Shown here piece by piece: positions 7,400 through 14,785 of a DNA stretch of 33,450 bases. The notes beneath the pieces were generated by a model. That model was not told the origin of the DNA, searched no databases, and saw nothing but the letters and a program-made list of their open reading frames with translations. This stretch comes from Candidatus Aminicenantota bacterium (lineage in GTDB: Bacteria > Acidobacteriota > Aminicenantia > Aminicenantales > Aminicenantaceae). Both the position numbers and the translations under genes were made by a program. Within the stretch, counting starts at the first letter, position 1. Each line of letters starts with the position of its first letter. Location: the NCBI GenBank assembly GCA_003648765.1, contig QMPV01000014.1, positions 1-33,450 of the forward strand. The letters are read 5' to 3'.

Positions 7400-8932
7400 T
7401 TAACCTCTAGCCTTGGTACCACCGACATTTATCCCCCGGATTCTGACCGTGGGTTGGCCGGCTGAGACTTCAGCTGATTGACCACCTTTACCACAGATAC
7501 CTGGACCGAAGTCAAGGTCATCGCCAATAGCATCGATATTCTGGATTATATCCAGACAACTCCCGATTAAGGTGGCTCCTTTAACCGGCTTTGTTTTATG
7601 ACCATTTTCAATCAGATAGGCTTCCCGGCAAGTAAAGTTGAAAATACCAGTAATTGGGTTGACACTCCCTCCGCTCAAACTCTGGACATAGAGACCTTTT
7701 TTAGTTGAAGCTAAGATATCCTCAGGTTTATCTTGACCTTTATCAATAAAAGTGTTGGTCATTCGGGGAATAGGAAAATGACGGAAACTCTGCCGCCGGC
7801 CATTGCCGGTGCGCTCCATTTGAAGCTGTTTGGCGGAGAGAATATCGGTCATATACTTTTCCAAAACTCCATTCCGGATAAGCACATTTCTCTGCATTTG
7901 GGTGCCTTCATCATCGAAATTGGTTGTCCCCCGACGGTTGGGCAAAGTCCCATCGTCGACCATAGTAAAAATATCAGCGGCTACTTTTTGCCCTAACTTG
8001 CCAGTAAAAGCACCAATTTTTTTGGCGATATTATCTGCTTCCAGAGGATGACCAACCGCTTCATGGACCAGCACACCACCCCAACCGTTTTGAATCACCA
8101 CATCCATTTGGCCGGCGGGACACTCTTCAGCTTCCAGCATGGCGATTGATTCTCGAGCGGCCCGACGAGCTACTTCTTCTGGAGAGACTTCATCAAACAT
8201 CTCAAAACCAGAGTGCCGGCTTAGCCTCTCTCGACCTAAATGTCGATTCTTATCCCCAACGGCTAAAGTCTGAACAATAAAAAAGAGAAGAGGCAGTTCA
8301 TCTTGAACCAGCAGCCCTTCACTATTGGCAATAACCCGTCCTCGAATTTCATCATAATAGCTAATAAAAACCATTTTGATGCGGGGGTCATAGTCGAGAC
8401 CAGCTTGATTGGCCCGTTGGATAACCTCTAGTCTTTTCTTATCAGCTATCTCTTGAAGGGGCACTTCGACCGTAATAAACGATTCTCGAGTGGTTTCTTT
8501 AATATTTTGAGGCGGAACTTTTTTGCTTCCCCGAGCAATGGTGGAGGCGATTTCAGCAGCTCGTCTGAGGTTAGCCTCATTGATTTCTTCAGTATAGGCA
8601 TAGCCAGTTTTATTACCGGAAATTACTCTAACTCCAGCTCCCTGAGAAATACCAAAAACAGCGCTTTTAAATTTCGATTCTTCCATAACAATTCGCCGGG
8701 AAATTCGATTTTCCAAGTAAACTTCAGCAAAGTCTCCGCCGTTCCTTAAGGCATAAGCAATAGTCTGCTGGAGTAACTGGGGGTCGATAGATGGTTTGAC
8801 TTGGCTAATTTCTGAGCCTCGGCAGGAAAGCAATTGGGAAAGGAGAGCCGGCGTAGCTGCTAAAGCCAATCCTCCCTTAAAACTTAATTCCAGAAATTTT
8901 CGTCGAGGAATAAATTCATCCATCCATGACAT
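7400..8932 (-). CDS. tldD: TldD zinc metalloprotease with Tat/lipoprotein-type leader
   Basis: A 510-residue TldD. The catalytic motif is HEAVGH (His290, Glu291, His295). The C-terminal block CGKGGQSAEV...GQPTVRI is also typical of TldD and contains its conserved Cys. The first 37 residues are an addition to the cytoplasmic form: a basic RRKFLELSFKGG motif (Arg10-Arg11), a hydrophobic stretch, then LLSC (Cys37). This looks like a twin-arginine signal ending in a lipobox, predicting export in folded form and membrane anchoring. It is the first gene of the tldD-tldE-DUF5107 unit. An AAGGGG site precedes the first ATG, with a second in-frame ATG three codons in. A promoter and a palindrome lie upstream. 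Confidence 0.93.
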   Translation of the reverse strand: MSWMDEFIPRRKFLELSFKGGLALAATPALLSQLLSCRGSEISQVKPSIDPQLLQQTIAYALRNGGDFAEVYLENRISRRIVMEESKFKSAVFGISQGAGVRVISGNKTGYAYTEEINEANLRRAAEIASTIARGSKKVPPQNIKETTRESFITVEVPLQEIADKKRLEVIQRANQAGLDYDPRIKMVFISYYDEIRGRVIANSEGLLVQDELPLLFFIVQTLAVGDKNRHLGRERLSRHSGFEMFDEVSPEEVARRAARESIAMLEAEECPAGQMDVVIQNGWGGVLVHEAVGHPLEADNIAKKIGAFTGKLGQKVAADIFTMVDDGTLPNRRGTTNFDDEGTQMQRNVLIRNGVLEKYMTDILSAKQLQMERTGNGRRQSFRHFPIPRMTNTFIDKGQDKPEDILASTKKGLYVQSLSGGSVNPITGIFNFTCREAYLIENGHKTKPVKGATLIGSCLDIIQNIDAIGDDLDFGPGICGKGGQSAEVSAGQPTVRIRGINVGGTKARG

Positions 8933-8978
8933 ATTAATACCCCTTTGATGTAATTAAATAAGTAGTGGTTAATTTAAA

Positions 8979-8994
8979 TCTGACTTTCATCAGA
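8979..8994. repeat. Small hairpin in the tldD leader
   Basis: TCTGA (8979-8983) and TCAGA (8990-8994) form a perfect five-base stem in the predicted tldD 5' leader. It is too short to be called a regulator with confidence. Confidence 0.25.
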
Positions 8995-9003
8995 CCCAGG
9001 CTC

Positions 9004-9032
9004 ATTTTCTTTAATGATTTACTTGAAGTCAA
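9004..9032 (-). promoter_or_regulatory. tldD: Candidate tldD operon promoter
   Basis: Minus strand: TTGACT (9032-9027), 17 bases, GAAAAT (9009-9004). It gives a leader of about 65 bases to the tldD ATG. The -35 overlaps the 14-base palindrome at 9030-9043. The -10 matches only four of six positions. Confidence 0.45.
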
Positions 9033-9043
9033 GTTTAAACTTG
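9030..9043. repeat. Perfect 14-base palindrome, candidate operator
   Basis: CAAGTTTAAACTTG is a perfect inverted repeat in the divergent region between tldD and the MBL nuclease gene. It overlaps the tldD -35 box. A partial third arm (ACTTG, 9021-9025) adjoins it. A dimeric regulator could bind here; which one is unknown. Confidence 0.45.
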
Positions 9044-9091
9044 GCGGTAAAGCAATTCTGAGGGGAATAAGGGAGCGACAGTGAAGTTTGG

Positions 9092-9120
9092 TTTACAAGA
9101 GGAGGCAAAATTGCTAGACT
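9092..9120 (+). promoter_or_regulatory. Candidate promoter of the MBL nuclease gene
   Basis: Plus strand: TTTACA (9092-9097), 17 bases, TAGACT (9115-9120). Transcription would start near 9127, about 19 bases before the chosen ATG, leaving room for its GAGG ribosome site. Confidence 0.42.
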
Positions 9121-9145
9121 TTTTTTCTTTTAAGTGAGGCCAAAA

Positions 9146-10546
9146 ATGACAACTATAAAATTTCTGGGCGCGACTCGACAGGTTACAGGTTCTTCTTTTT
9201 TGTTAAATTATCAAGGGAAAAAAATTCTTATCGATTGCGGACTCTACCAAGAAAGAGAATTTTTGGCTCGCAACTGGGCTGATTTCTCTATTCCTCCAGA
9301 AGAAATTGATTATGTTCTTTTAACTCATATCCACTTGGATCATTGTGGTTTGTTGCCTAAGCTTGTTCGGGACGGTTTTGCCGGCCGTATTTTGGCTACA
9401 GCTGCTTCTCAAGACCTGTTACCCATTATGTTACTCGATTCGGCCCGCATCCAAGAAGAAGATGCTGCCTATAAGAAAAAACGTCATCAGCGGGAAGGTC
9501 GCCGGGGCCCTTATCCAGAGATACCTCTATACACAGTCGAAGATGCGGAAAAAGTTTTGCCTCTAGTCCATAAAGTTCCCTATGAAAAAGAAATCGAATT
9601 ATTTTCTGGACTTAGTGTTAAATTCCATGATGCCGGTCACATTATTGGGGCCGCCATGATTGAATTTAAGGTAGATTTGAATGGTCAGCAGAGAAATATT
9701 GTCTTCTCCGGGGATATCGGACAGTGGCAAAAACCGATTGTTCGTGACCCGACTGTTTTTTCCCACGTAGATTATATAATTATGGAATCCACCTATGGCA
9801 ACCGCAATCACGAAGATGAAGGCAGTATTCCTGAGCTTCTCCAACAAATTGTTATGGAGACGGTTTCGCGAGGTGGGAAATTAGTTATTCCTACTTTTGC
9901 TGTCGAGCGAGCCCAGGAATTACTCTTTCATTTCAGTCGTTTGGTTAGATTGGGCCACATCCCTGCTCTGCCCCTCTATCTTGACAGCCCGATGGCCGTT
10001 GATGTTACAGAAGTCTTCCTTCGTCACACTGCAGTTATGGATTGGGAGACGCGCCAGCTTTTGGCTGAAAACGAATCGCCTTTTAGGTTCCCCGGGCTTC
10101 ATTTTGTCCGGACTGTAGAAGAATCCAAAGCGATTAATCAAGTTAAAGGCCCGGCCATTATCATGGCTGGTTCGGGCATGTGTACTGGAGGGCGCATCAA
10201 ACATCATCTCGTTCACAACATCAGTCGACCGGAATCGACCATTCTTTTTGTGGGTTATCAAGCTAGAGGCACTCTGGGGCGTTTGATTATCGAAGGCCAA
10301 AGAGAAGTTCGTATTCACGGAGTCTATCACCCTGTGTTGGCTCAAATTCGGCAAATTCATGGCTTTTCTGCTCATGCGGACCAACAGGGGCTATTAAAAT
10401 GGCTCGACTTCTTGACTTCACCGCCTCGACAGATTTTTCTGGTTCACGGGGAAGAAGAGGCTATGGAAAGCCTGGGTCAGCATATAAGAAAAAGAGGCTG
10501 GTCCCTCGGCCTCCCGGAGTATCAGGAAGAGTTTTATTTAGAATAG
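9146..10546 (+). CDS. Beta-CASP metallo-beta-lactamase RNA/DNA-processing nuclease
   Basis: A 466-residue cytoplasmic nuclease of the MBL-fold/beta-CASP family (CPSF73/YSH1-like, bacterial RNA exo/endonuclease group). The N-terminal MBL domain has FLGATRQVTGSS, then the di-metal motif HIHLDH (His61, His63, Asp65, His66), a later His in DAGHIIGAAM and an Asp in FSGDIG. The beta-CASP insert and closing motifs follow: STYGNR, PTFAVERAQELL, MAGSGMCTGGRI, and FSAHAD in the RMMBL region. Length and motif order are complete. An in-frame GTG lies at 9134, but the GAGG site is correctly spaced only for the ATG at 9146, which also gives the usual family N-terminus. It ends 18 bases from the convergent AIR-synthase-like gene. 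Confidence 0.92.
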   Translation: MTTIKFLGATRQVTGSSFLLNYQGKKILIDCGLYQEREFLARNWADFSIPPEEIDYVLLTHIHLDHCGLLPKLVRDGFAGRILATAASQDLLPIMLLDSARIQEEDAAYKKKRHQREGRRGPYPEIPLYTVEDAEKVLPLVHKVPYEKEIELFSGLSVKFHDAGHIIGAAMIEFKVDLNGQQRNIVFSGDIGQWQKPIVRDPTVFSHVDYIIMESTYGNRNHEDEGSIPELLQQIVMETVSRGGKLVIPTFAVERAQELLFHFSRLVRLGHIPALPLYLDSPMAVDVTEVFLRHTAVMDWETRQLLAENESPFRFPGLHFVRTVEESKAINQVKGPAIIMAGSGMCTGGRIKHHLVHNISRPESTILFVGYQARGTLGRLIIEGQREVRIHGVYHPVLAQIRQIHGFSAHADQQGLLKWLDFLTSPPRQIFLVHGEEEAMESLGQHIRKRGWSLGLPEYQEEFYLE

Positions 10547-10564
10547 CCCGGAGGGCCGGTCTGC

Positions 10565-11620
10565 TTATTCTTCAGAAGCTTCTTGGACAGCCCGCCAAAA
10601 AGGATCAATCCGGGGATGCTGAAGCGGTTTCGTGGCTCCTTTTCTTCTCACCCAGCGGCCTTCCTTCAGGGGAAGAATTTCCCCACAGAGAAAAGCTGGG
10701 ATGTTTTTCTTTTGGAGAGCTTCCAGAACTTGCTTTGACTTTTCCGGGCGAAGAGTAATAATCAAAGTGCCTTCACTAATCGAAATAAAAGGGTCCATAT
10801 GATAAGCTTGGCCAATAGCCTCAATAGCCGGGGCCAGAGAGATTTTATCTAAATCAATAAATATTCCTGTCCCCGAAGCTACAGCCACTTCATAAACACC
10901 CCCCAGAACACCGCCTTCGGTGGCATCATGAAGAGAAGTCACGACTGTCCGTAAGCCTAGTTGGGCCACAGTCAAAGCATCTTCAACCGTAGACATAGAA
11001 AAGAATAGCTCCCGGCCAGCTTCAGCTAACTTGCGGCCGACTCGGCTTTTAGTTTTTTGGTAAAAGAGAGTAGCCATGATAGCCGTGGCCTCAATAGCCG
11101 GTCCCTTGGTAATAATTAAATAATCTCCAGGTTGAGCCATTTGGGGGGTAACATATTTTTCTTCTTCTCCAACAGCGATAAAAGTGGCCCCTCCCACCAT
11201 GGGGAAATCAGTGCCCGTATACCGAGCTGTGTGACCGGCAATAATGGTGGCTCCATAGCGGAGGCTTTCGACGTGCCATCTTTCCCAGATGGTAGTAAAA
11301 GCCTTCTCATCAACAGTAAGAGGTAGATTCCAATCAGGAATGATATAAGCCGGCGGAAAGCCGCTGGTGGTGACATCGGAAGCTAAAATATGCCAAGCAA
11401 ACCAGGCTGCTTCATCCCAACCGAATTGCGGTACAACATAAATAGGGTCAGTGGTGACCGCCATGACTTTCCCTGAGCCAAGCCGAATAATACCAATATC
11501 AACCCCATGTTGAGGACCAACCAGAACCTCAGCCCTTTTTGAACCAAGACGAGGATAAATAATTGACTGAAAAAATTCAGGCGAAATTTTGCCCAAATCG
11601 GGAAATTTAGTTTCGGCCAT
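10565..11620 (-). CDS. AIR-synthase-related (PurM/HypE/ThiL-like) ATP-binding protein
   Basis: A 351-residue PurM-fold protein. The N-terminal domain carries VGPQHGVDIGI and the AVTTDPIYVVP segment, where the family's conserved Asp lies. GGATFIAVG and PGDYLIITKGPAIEATAI follow. The second domain has SLHDATEGGVLGGVYEVA, the equivalent of the glycine-rich D-x-T-x-G-G-(L/V) motif of HypE, SelD and PurM. Members of this superfamily use ATP to activate a carbonyl or amide oxygen. This subgroup is annotated only as AIR synthase-related; no hydrogenase maturation or thiamine genes are nearby to assign a role. There is no Shine-Dalgarno sequence before the ATG, and a promoter match ends ten bases upstream of it. 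Confidence 0.85.
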   Translation of the reverse strand: MAETKFPDLGKISPEFFQSIIYPRLGSKRAEVLVGPQHGVDIGIIRLGSGKVMAVTTDPIYVVPQFGWDEAAWFAWHILASDVTTSGFPPAYIIPDWNLPLTVDEKAFTTIWERWHVESLRYGATIIAGHTARYTGTDFPMVGGATFIAVGEEEKYVTPQMAQPGDYLIITKGPAIEATAIMATLFYQKTKSRVGRKLAEAGRELFFSMSTVEDALTVAQLGLRTVVTSLHDATEGGVLGGVYEVAVASGTGIFIDLDKISLAPAIEAIGQAYHMDPFISISEGTLIITLRPEKSKQVLEALQKKNIPAFLCGEILPLKEGRWVRRKGATKPLQHPRIDPFWRAVQEASEE

Positions 11621-11629
11621 AATTTATTA

Positions 11630-11657
11630 CTTTTATCAAAGAGACGAATAATGTCAA
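11630..11657 (-). promoter_or_regulatory. Promoter of the AIR-synthase-like gene, possibly leaderless
   Basis: Minus strand: perfect TTGACA (11657-11652), 16 bases, TAAAAG (11635-11630). Transcription would begin around 11623, within a few bases of the ATG at 11620. No ribosome site is visible in between (AAAGTAATAAATT). Confidence 0.5.
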
Positions 11658-12056
11658 ACCATTATGTTTCATTTTTCTGCTTTTAAGAATTATTAAAGAA
11701 AACTAAATATATCATTTAATCAATCTGTTGAACAGAATTTTCTCCTCAGTAGTTCAGGTCATTGAGTTCGAGTGGTGTCTTCACCTTTCCCCTTTGATGA
11801 AAAGAAAATTCCTCCAAGGGAAGAAGTTGATGGCTGAGTTTTCTTAAACCCTGAAACTCGTTTCCCTTTCTTGTTAATTATTTAATTTAATTTATTTATT
11901 TACCTGTCCTTCTTTGCGTCGGAGTGAAGAGGGGCAAGAGTTTTAAATTAGATGGAGTTAAAAAAATTTTGTTCTTGGCAGGTGACAAATGAAGAATGAC
12001 GCCACTTCCTACACTTAGCTAACTGGAATTGTCTCAGGCAAAAACCTGACCTCAAG

Positions 12057-12085
12057 TTTCCATTTTTACCTAAAAGCTGTAAAAT
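12057..12085 (+). promoter_or_regulatory. Candidate promoter of the DUF3887-hydrolase gene
   Basis: Plus strand: TTTCCA (12057-12062), 17 bases, TAAAAT (12080-12085). The start would be near 12092, with GAGGAGG and GAGGAT motifs between it and the ATG at 12133. Confidence 0.42.
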
Positions 12086-12132
12086 GGAGCTGAGAAGAGG
12101 AGGAATTTTTTCCACTAATATGAGGATAAATC

Positions 12133-13527
12133 ATGAAAAAAAATTTGGCTCAAAAGACTTTTCCTTTCATTACTCTGGTGGGTTTTATCTTGATAATTGT
12201 TTTATCTTTGTTTTCCTTAGAAAAAGCAATAAATACCTCTGGCTCCCCTCCCTCGGATTTTAGTCGACTGGTGCCGTTGGCCCAAAAATTCATTAATCTG
12301 TTGGCGGAGAACAAGTGGACTGAAGCTACTGCTCTTTTTGATCAAGTTATGTTAAAAGCTCTACCCGCTGAAAAGTTAGCCCGAATCTGGACTCAATTAA
12401 CTAAACAATATGGACCTTTTAAAGGTCAAGGAGTAACTTCCACCCAAGTAGTGGGGCGTTATCGTTTAGTCTATGTCGAGTGTAAATTTACTAAAAATAG
12501 CCTATCCGCTAAAGTGGTCTTTGACCAGCAAGCAAAAATAGCTGGCCTTTTTTTCTTACCTTTCACCCCACCCCAACCTTATGCTGCTCCCTCTTATGTT
12601 AAGACCTCAAGTTTTGTGGAGAAAGAAGTCTCGATTGGTCAATCACCTTGGATTCTTCCAGGAGTACTGACTCTTCCCCGCAGTAAAGGACCCAAGCCAG
12701 CTGTGGTTTTAATCCATGGCTCTGGGCCCAATGACCGAGATGAGACAATTGGCCCTAATAAACCTTTTAAAGATTTAGCCTGGGGATTGGCTTCGCGGGG
12801 CCTGGCTGTGCTTCGGTATGATAAAAGGACAAAAGTCTATGCCCAGGAACTGGCCCAGAAGAAAATACTTATGACTGTGGAAGAAGAAGTAATTGAAGAT
12901 GCCCTCCAGGCAATAAATTTTTTAAAAAAGCAACCTCAAATTAAAACGGATTGTCTTTTTCTCCTTGGCCATTCCCTGGGGGGGTTGCTGGCGCCTCGTA
13001 TTGCTCAGAGAGCGACTTCTCTCAGAGGGATAATTATTATGGCCGGGCCTACTGTTTCCCTGGAAAAAGTAATTGTCCGTCAACTCAAGTACCTAGCTTG
13101 GCTGGATGGGCATTTAAGTCCGGAAGATAAAAAGAAAATTAGCGAGGCAGAAGCCGCGGCTAGAGAAATAGAGGCCGCTCTTCCCAAGAAAGACCTTAAC
13201 TTATCTCGCCGTTTTTTCGGGGCCTCCCTTAAGTATTGGATAGACCTAAAAAAATACGATCCGATTCAAACAGCGGCCTCTCTCTCCTGTGCTTTGCTCA
13301 TTTTGCAAGGAGGTCGGGATTATCAGGTGACCAAAGAGGATTTCCAAGGCTGGCAGAAAGGATTACAGAAGAAGCCTCGAGTTACTTTTAAACTTTACCC
13401 TTATTTAAATCATCTATTTTTTCCCGGAAAAGGACCGAGCTCGCCGGCTGAGTATGAAAAAAACGGTCATGTCGCCCTCGAAGTAATCGAGGACATTACT
13501 GAGTGGATAAAAGCTCAATGTTTTTAA
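12133..13527 (+). CDS. DUF3887 plus alpha/beta-hydrolase, secreted or membrane-anchored
   Basis: A 464-residue protein. Residues about 10-30 are a hydrophobic signal/anchor. Residues about 45-145 match the DUF3887 pattern (FINLLAENKW ... WTQLTKQYGPFK ... VYVECKF). From about 160 an alpha/beta-hydrolase domain follows: oxyanion region LIHGSGPNDRDE (His195), nucleophile elbow GHSLGG (Ser281), acid region ILQGGRDYQV and a His in LNHLFFPG. The DUF3887-hydrolase fusion is a recurrent envelope esterase/peptidase-like architecture of unknown substrate. The ATG has a GAGGAT site. It ends 13 bases from the convergent GHMP kinase gene. Confidence 0.86.
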   Translation: MKKNLAQKTFPFITLVGFILIIVLSLFSLEKAINTSGSPPSDFSRLVPLAQKFINLLAENKWTEATALFDQVMLKALPAEKLARIWTQLTKQYGPFKGQGVTSTQVVGRYRLVYVECKFTKNSLSAKVVFDQQAKIAGLFFLPFTPPQPYAAPSYVKTSSFVEKEVSIGQSPWILPGVLTLPRSKGPKPAVVLIHGSGPNDRDETIGPNKPFKDLAWGLASRGLAVLRYDKRTKVYAQELAQKKILMTVEEEVIEDALQAINFLKKQPQIKTDCLFLLGHSLGGLLAPRIAQRATSLRGIIIMAGPTVSLEKVIVRQLKYLAWLDGHLSPEDKKKISEAEAAAREIEAALPKKDLNLSRRFFGASLKYWIDLKKYDPIQTAASLSCALLILQGGRDYQVTKEDFQGWQKGLQKKPRVTFKLYPYLNHLFFPGKGPSSPAEYEKNGHVALEVIEDITEWIKAQCF

Positions 13528-13540
13528 GGTGAGGAGAAGA

Positions 13541-14785
13541 TCAGATTTTTTCTGAGAGAACTTGGACTCCAGCCACCACCCGACAGACGTGAATTGCGTA
13601 ACGTTGAGCATAACGAGGATGGCTGCGGGGATAGCCAGTGTCAACGGCCCTTTTTAGCTCGGCCACACTATCTTCCAAAACCAAAGCTCCCGCGGCTCCT
13701 TTATCACCGCCGCCCAACATTCTTTCTCCTAAAACTCCAGGAACTGATCGGGCGAGGTCGCACATAGTTTCAAGTTCTGGTCCAGATATTTGATAATCGT
13801 CCCGTAGCCCTAGGCCATCTTGCCGAAAAATCTGACCGACCTTCTGGATATCACCCAGCCGCCAGGCCTCGAGCATTACAGAAAATCTTTGTTGGGCCTC
13901 ATAAATATATTTTAAGCGTTGACAGAGATGTGGCAGCTGAGTTTGGTAACGAGAAATTATTTCTTGGTAAAGTTTCTTCTCTTTAATATCTCCCAAAAAG
14001 TTAATGGGATAGCCGTCTTTTTTCAGCCGGGCGACAAACTCTTCACATTCACACCGCCGGAGACGATAGGTTGATTTCTCCAGACCTGGTCTCTCTGTAC
14101 CTGTATCCAGGACTACCAGTCGAAGCTTCTCGCCTCCTCGGCCTAAAGGAATATAATTGATTTTCTTCTGGCGAGGGTTAAAATGGACTCCAGCTTCTGG
14201 TCGGGCAAAGAGAATCATGATTTGGTCCAGCTGACCGCAGGGGGAGCCGATATAATCATTTTCGACTGCTTGAGCCAAGGCCACAATTTGAAAAGGGTCA
14301 TCAATGGTTATTTGATTGACTTCTAGAAGAGAAAGAATAAGATTGAGGGTAAGCGAAGCCGAGCGGGACATACCTCCCCCCGGAATATTACTGAAAATTA
14401 TTCCTTCTAAACCATAATTAATGACTTTACCTGACCGCCGGAGAATAAAATCTACTCCGAAAGGAAAACGAGCCCATTTGTCAGCCACCTCTGGTGAGCG
14501 AGGTGGCGGAATTCGGCCACTTTCAAATTCAACCACACCTTCTTGAGAAAAATTGCAACTGAAAAGGCGAAATTTCTTATCTGGCCGTTTTTTATAAGCC
14601 AACCAAATGAACCGGTCGGTGCCCACGCCGAATAATTCTGTACCATTATAGTCGCCGTGCTCTACTCCCAGACAAAAACGAGAAGAAGTCCGGCGGACTG
14701 GGGCTCCATTTAAGTTGAAACCCAGTAGTTGGGCAGTTTCCCTAATTTTTTTCAGAGCGGACCGGTCTTCTGGGATGAGACTCAT
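13541..14785 (-). CDS. Galactokinase-like GHMP sugar kinase
   Basis: A 414-residue GHMP-family kinase, close to the size of galactokinase. The galactokinase-type signature is recognisable (Arg36, Glu42-His43-x-Asp45-Tyr46-Asn47). The ATP loop is PGGGMSRSAS (135-144) in place of the usual GLSSSA. The catalytic-Asp motif is CGQLDQ with Asp187, and the C-terminal motif is LGGGDKGAAGAL. These positions correspond to the sugar-binding and catalytic residues of GalK. I infer phosphorylation of galactose or a related sugar such as galacturonate or N-acetylgalactosamine, because the first signature diverges (RFCLGVEHGDYNG). Its ATG overlaps the stop of the symporter gene (ATGA), indicating translational coupling and supporting a kinase for the imported sugar. 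Confidence 0.85.
   Translation of the reverse strand: MSLIPEDRSALKKIRETAQLLGFNLNGAPVRRTSSRFCLGVEHGDYNGTELFGVGTDRFIWLAYKKRPDKKFRLFSCNFSQEGVVEFESGRIPPPRSPEVADKWARFPFGVDFILRRSGKVINYGLEGIIFSNIPGGGMSRSASLTLNLILSLLEVNQITIDDPFQIVALAQAVENDYIGSPCGQLDQIMILFARPEAGVHFNPRQKKINYIPLGRGGEKLRLVVLDTGTERPGLEKSTYRLRRCECEEFVARLKKDGYPINFLGDIKEKKLYQEIISRYQTQLPHLCQRLKYIYEAQQRFSVMLEAWRLGDIQKVGQIFRQDGLGLRDDYQISGPELETMCDLARSVPGVLGERMLGGGDKGAAGALVLEDSVAELKRAVDTGYPRSHPRYAQRYAIHVCRVVAGVQVLSEKI

Larger units (their letters stand above)
11621..12132. other. 512-base divergent intergenic region
   Basis: An AT-rich gap between the AIR-synthase-like gene and the alpha/beta-hydrolase gene. It contains a promoter candidate at each end and a short hairpin, TCAGG (12034-12038) with CCTGA (12045-12049), just upstream of the plus-strand -35. 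I compared parts by eye with tRNA T-loops and with fluoride and c-di-GMP riboswitch consensus and saw no convincing match. No protein-coding frame stands out. Confidence 0.5.

Noticed and set aside
9920-10384. 154-codon minus-strand open frame inside the MBL nuclease gene
   Set aside because: It is entirely antisense to a well-supported gene with all family motifs, and its translation has no recognisable domain.
10546-10560. GCCC-GGA-GGGC hairpin between convergent genes as a terminator
   Set aside because: The stem is four bases and no T-run follows on either strand.
10399-10758. 119-codon plus-strand frame across the end of the MBL nuclease gene and into the AIR-synthase-like gene
   Set aside because: Both genes it overlaps have clear family motifs; the frame is basic, low in structure and without a ribosome site.
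11760-11795. GTTCGAG motif resembling a tRNA T-loop
   Set aside because: No matching stems, anticodon arm or acceptor stem could be built around it.
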